DNA from: Chloroflexota bacterium
Lineage (GTDB): Bacteria; Chloroflexota; Dehalococcoidia; Dehalococcoidales; UBA3254
Assembly (NCBI GenBank): GCA_017860765.1
Contig: JAGDMY010000045.1
Coordinates: 1-8,764 of the forward strand
DNA: 8,764 bases
Reading direction: 5' to 3'
Shown: positions 6,691 through 8,764 of the stretch, one piece after another
Position numbering within the stretch: position 1 is the stretch's first letter
Layout of the letters: every line of letters starts with the position of its first letter
The notes under the pieces: model-generated
What the model saw: only the letters and a program-made list of their open reading frames with translations
Database searches by the model: none
What the model was told of the DNA's origin: nothing
Program-made: the position numbers and the translations under genes

Positions 6691-7824
6691 TTAGGTTCCT
6701 ATTTTAGGTACATTGGCTCTTAAAATACTACAAGTCCGGCAATCGTGCAGCGTTTTTCGGGAACAGCCAGCCGCCCCACCCCCCGCGCAAGCGCAGGCAC
6801 AAGCGCAGGCACACGAAACACAGGCGCAAGCGCAGGAATGAGTGCTCGAGGCTGGATTTTGAGCTTGCCGACTCTGATTCGAGAGTATCGCCATCCAGAT
6901 TATCGGTGTTATATAGCCGCCGTAACTCCTGTCGTAATACCGGCCTTGCTGGTCGGGTTTTATCCCCTTATCATCGACGTATTCCTTAAAGCCTTTTTCC
7001 GCCGCCTTTTCTTTTTCTCTATCTTCGGCCAGTTCTTTTTCCGTGGCGGCAATTCGAGCCTTTATTGCCGCATCCTGGGCCTGTCGATTGCGGCGCACCG
7101 CAAGCACAATAAGCAAATAGATCAAAAAGAGGATTCCGGCAACTATGGCGACAATCACCCATGTGCTTGGGCCCTGACCTCCCGAAATAGGTGCCGTAGC
7201 CGATAAAAAACTGCCGTCCAGGCATTCCACCTTAACATTGAAGCGGCCTCCCCTGGGAAGGTTCGATTTTTCCCAGGTGAAGGTGTTGCCACTGGTCACC
7301 GGTGGCGGGTTGAGCAGAGAATAGGCCTCGGTGTTGACCGGTGAGACAAGGTTTATCTGCAAATGGTCGGTCACGGCATTGTCATACCATCCAGGTGTGA
7401 AGTCGATTCTCCACTTTTTCTCACTCGTCAACCGCTCCAGCAAGTTGCTCTGGAGGACGACAAATTGTACTTTAAAAGACTCGCCCGGCTGGTAGTCTTT
7501 ATCCAGATTGACTCTGACTCCGGTGAATCCCCCCGAATTAGCGGCCGACACTCTGGCCGCTGCTCCGCTGTAGCTATCCACCGTGTAATCAGAGTTGGCT
7601 AAGGCGACGGTTATCCAGGGAATGTGGCCGCTGAGCACCTTCCATTCCTGTTGATAGGTCATGCGGACCTGACCACTGCCTTGCGGCTCAAGAGTCACTA
7701 CGTAGTTTGAAATCTGGTAAGTACCGGTATCCGCTGCCGCAATGGCAGGAAGAACCATTATGAGAAAAACTAGGGCGAATATTCCAGCGGGCAGCCACCG
7801 TAGCATTGATTTAAATACTCGCAT
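6691..7824 (-). CDS. Exported membrane protein with cytoplasmic Cys-Ala repeat tail
   Basis: This 377-residue protein is not one I can name. Residues 1-31 form a signal peptide (MRVFKSMLRWLP, then a hydrophobic run ending IAAA). About 32-215 is a soluble, beta-rich-looking exported domain faintly like DUF2207. Residues 222-243 are a membrane helix, followed by RRNR and a charged, possibly coiled-coil stretch predicted to be cytoplasmic. A YYDRSYGGYITP segment then leads to the tail CACACVSCACACACAC, ending GGGAAGC (Cys331 to Cys354), with two more cysteines at 362 and 365 near the end. The ATG at 7824 is preferred to a GTG at 7833 because AAGGAGG (7835-7841) is 10 bases from the ATG but only 1 from the GTG. 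The start lies inside the radical SAM gene in another frame, implying coupled expression. The tail may be a modification target, a metal site or a thiol-rich anchor; its role is inference. Confidence 0.8.
   Translation of the reverse strand: MRVFKSMLRWLPAGIFALVFLIMVLPAIAAADTGTYQISNYVVTLEPQGSGQVRMTYQQEWKVLSGHIPWITVALANSDYTVDSYSGAAARVSAANSGGFTGVRVNLDKDYQPGESFKVQFVVLQSNLLERLTSEKKWRIDFTPGWYDNAVTDHLQINLVSPVNTEAYSLLNPPPVTSGNTFTWEKSNLPRGGRFNVKVECLDGSFLSATAPISGGQGPSTWVIVAIVAGILFLIYLLIVLAVRRNRQAQDAAIKARIAATEKELAEDREKEKAAEKGFKEYVDDKGIKPDQQGRYYDRSYGGYITPIIWMAILSNQSRQAQNPASSTHSCACACVSCACACACACAGGGAAGCSRKTLHDCRTCSILRANVPKIGT
6789..6836. repeat. Short tandem repeat encoding the Cys-Ala tail
   Basis: AAGCGCAGGCAC occurs twice in direct tandem (6789-6800 and 6801-6812), and the first nine bases return at 6828-6836. 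On the - strand these encode the alternating Cys-Ala codons. The array could change length by slippage while keeping frame, because the unit is 12 bases. It is coding DNA, not a CRISPR array: units are far too short and there are no spacers. Confidence 0.7.
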
Positions 7825-8546
7825 CCTGCACACTCCTCCTTAGCCTTCAGATAATCCCTTTCCCGAAAACCCTTGCTTACCGGGTGGTTCCAGATATTCG
7901 ACCACGGGTCAGTTAGTATATTCCCGACCTTTTCTTTAAGCCATGACTGGCAGGGTATTACCGAGCCGTCAGGCTCGATAGTCAGGTTATATTGGGCCGC
8001 CGAACAGGACTTGGGACCGAAACCAAACTCCAAGGGGTTGAATTGTTTATAGCAGGTGGGAGAATACCATTCCAGGCGTATGCCCGCTTTGTCGGCTGCT
8101 TCCAGGGCTCGGGACAGCGTGCTTTTTAGCTCATTGAGCGGCACTTCGCTATTTTGTTTGCTGCAAGCTCCGCGGCCGCTGCAAATGATCGTATTACAGG
8201 CCATAATTTTTAGTCCCAGGGAAGGTCCGGTTCTTATCAAATCTGGGAAAACCGCGATATTATCTTTGGTCAGCGTTGTATTGGTAATAACCTCTAAACC
8301 GGACGCAATAGCCCCACGGATACCGTCACAGGTCTCCTGCCAGGCTCCATTCACTCCTACCATCCTGTCATGTACCTCCGGCAGGTGCGATTCGAGACTG
8401 ACCTGCACATAGTCCAGGCTGACCCTGTGTAATTCCGGGGCCAGAGCTGTAAGTTTCCGGCCGTTGGTGATCAACCCGGTCACAAATTGCTGAGCATGAT
8501 CGACCAGTTCTATCAGGTCGTTCCGGAGTGTGGGCTCTCCAATATC
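7770..8546 (-). pseudogene. Radical SAM/SPASM enzyme, C-terminal part lacking the CxxxCxxC core
   Basis: This open frame begins after a TGA at 8547-8549 and reads at once into GEPTLRND (GEP codons 8532-8540), the second conserved motif of radical SAM barrels. LITNGRKL (TNG motif), the later barrel strands and a SPASM domain follow. SPASM cysteines are C-x12-G-x4-C (SCSAAQ to VIPCQ) and C-x2-C-x5-C-x3-C (codons 7791-7832). The final SPASM cysteine is absent because the protein stops soon after GGCPLEYSP. The iron-sulfur CxxxCxxC motif that should lie some 40-50 residues before GEP is not here or in the adjoining frame. The first possible start, GTG at 8483, lacks a ribosome binding site and would lose GEP too. 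Its 3' end overlaps the Cys-Ala protein gene by 55 bases. SPASM proteins usually mature peptides or enzymes. As written this piece could not cleave SAM. Confidence 0.75.
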
Positions 8547-8764
8547 TCATTGGGGACTTCCGGGTATCTTTGCTTCATGCGGGCGGCGATATCCTGCTTA
8601 AAGCGGTCGGCATCCAGGTTATCGCTATATCCGCCCATTACATCGATGAAGGTTTCGACGAAATCTGCGGCGGTCCTGTTCAGCAGGAGGAGGTTCTGGC
8701 CGTTCACCCAGAGCATGTCAGGGTCTCCTCTTCTGAGATGTAAGCGCACCCCGGGGATAGTTAC
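8513..8764 (-). pseudogene. N-terminal fragment of the same radical SAM gene, PqqD/RRE-like, 5' end outside window
   Basis: The frame is open to the window edge; inside it the first candidate start is a GTG at 8749, so the true start may lie outside. About 80 residues are visible, including LLLLNRTAADFVETFID and FKQDIAARMKQRYPEVP. This is the wording of PqqD-like domains, where 'LN-x-TA' is followed by helices ending in a 'RYP/RYG' segment. Such domains serve as peptide recognition elements fused to radical SAM/SPASM enzymes. The frame runs on to a TGA at 8513, but likeness to the family stops near 8545, just where the other frame picks up GEP. This is best explained by one deletion with frameshift in a formerly continuous gene. 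The domain assignment is by eye and moderate. Confidence 0.6.

Noticed and set aside
6786..6838. CRISPR-like repeat array
   Set aside because: Units are 12 bases, tandem and coding, without spacers.
6745..7206. 153-residue + strand frame opposite the Cys-Ala protein
   Set aside because: It is the antisense of the repetitive tail and charged stretch, lacks a convincing ribosome binding site, and has no family-like motif.

Overview
The window looks like chromosomal DNA of an anaerobic bacterium with moderately high GC. The wording of the MobA-like protein and the type of molybdopterin enzyme remind me most of Dehalococcoidia-like Chloroflexota. A Gram-positive anaerobe cannot be excluded, because the AGGAGG ribosome binding sites and the TTGACA/TATAGT promoter would fit one as well. 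No RNA genes, CRISPR arrays or insertion sequences were seen.

Bases 1-239 hold no gene but carry three short inverted repeats, a plausible control region. A + strand operon follows: a molybdopterin (DMSO-reductase family) catalytic subunit (240-2933), a four-cluster [4Fe-4S] subunit (2940-3587) and an NrfD/PsrC-like membrane anchor (3615-4526). Together they form a complex iron-sulfur molybdoenzyme that should exchange electrons with the quinone pool. Neither soluble subunit has a Tat or Sec signal, so the active site is predicted to face the cytoplasm. After a 124-bp gap with a perfect 11-bp hairpin comes a MobA-like guanylyltransferase (4651-5283), which would make the guanine dinucleotide form of the cofactor. 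A group III iron-type alcohol dehydrogenase (5394-6563) follows behind its own near-consensus promoter.

On the - strand, converging on the dehydrogenase gene, lies the most unusual part. A membrane protein (6691-7824) has a signal peptide, an exported domain, one further membrane segment, a charged cytoplasmic stretch and a C-terminal tail of alternating Cys-Ala. It starts inside the 3' end of a radical SAM/SPASM enzyme gene, in another frame. That enzyme gene has a PqqD/RRE-like N-terminal segment (8513 to the window edge) and a C-terminal part with GEP, TNG and SPASM motifs (7770-8546). The two parts are in different frames, and the expected CxxxCxxC core between them is missing.

The simplest reading of the right-hand part is an enzyme-substrate pair in which the radical SAM enzyme modifies the cytosolic Cys-Ala tail of a membrane protein. 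In this copy the enzyme is broken, either truly or by misassembly. I do not know a characterised system of this form.
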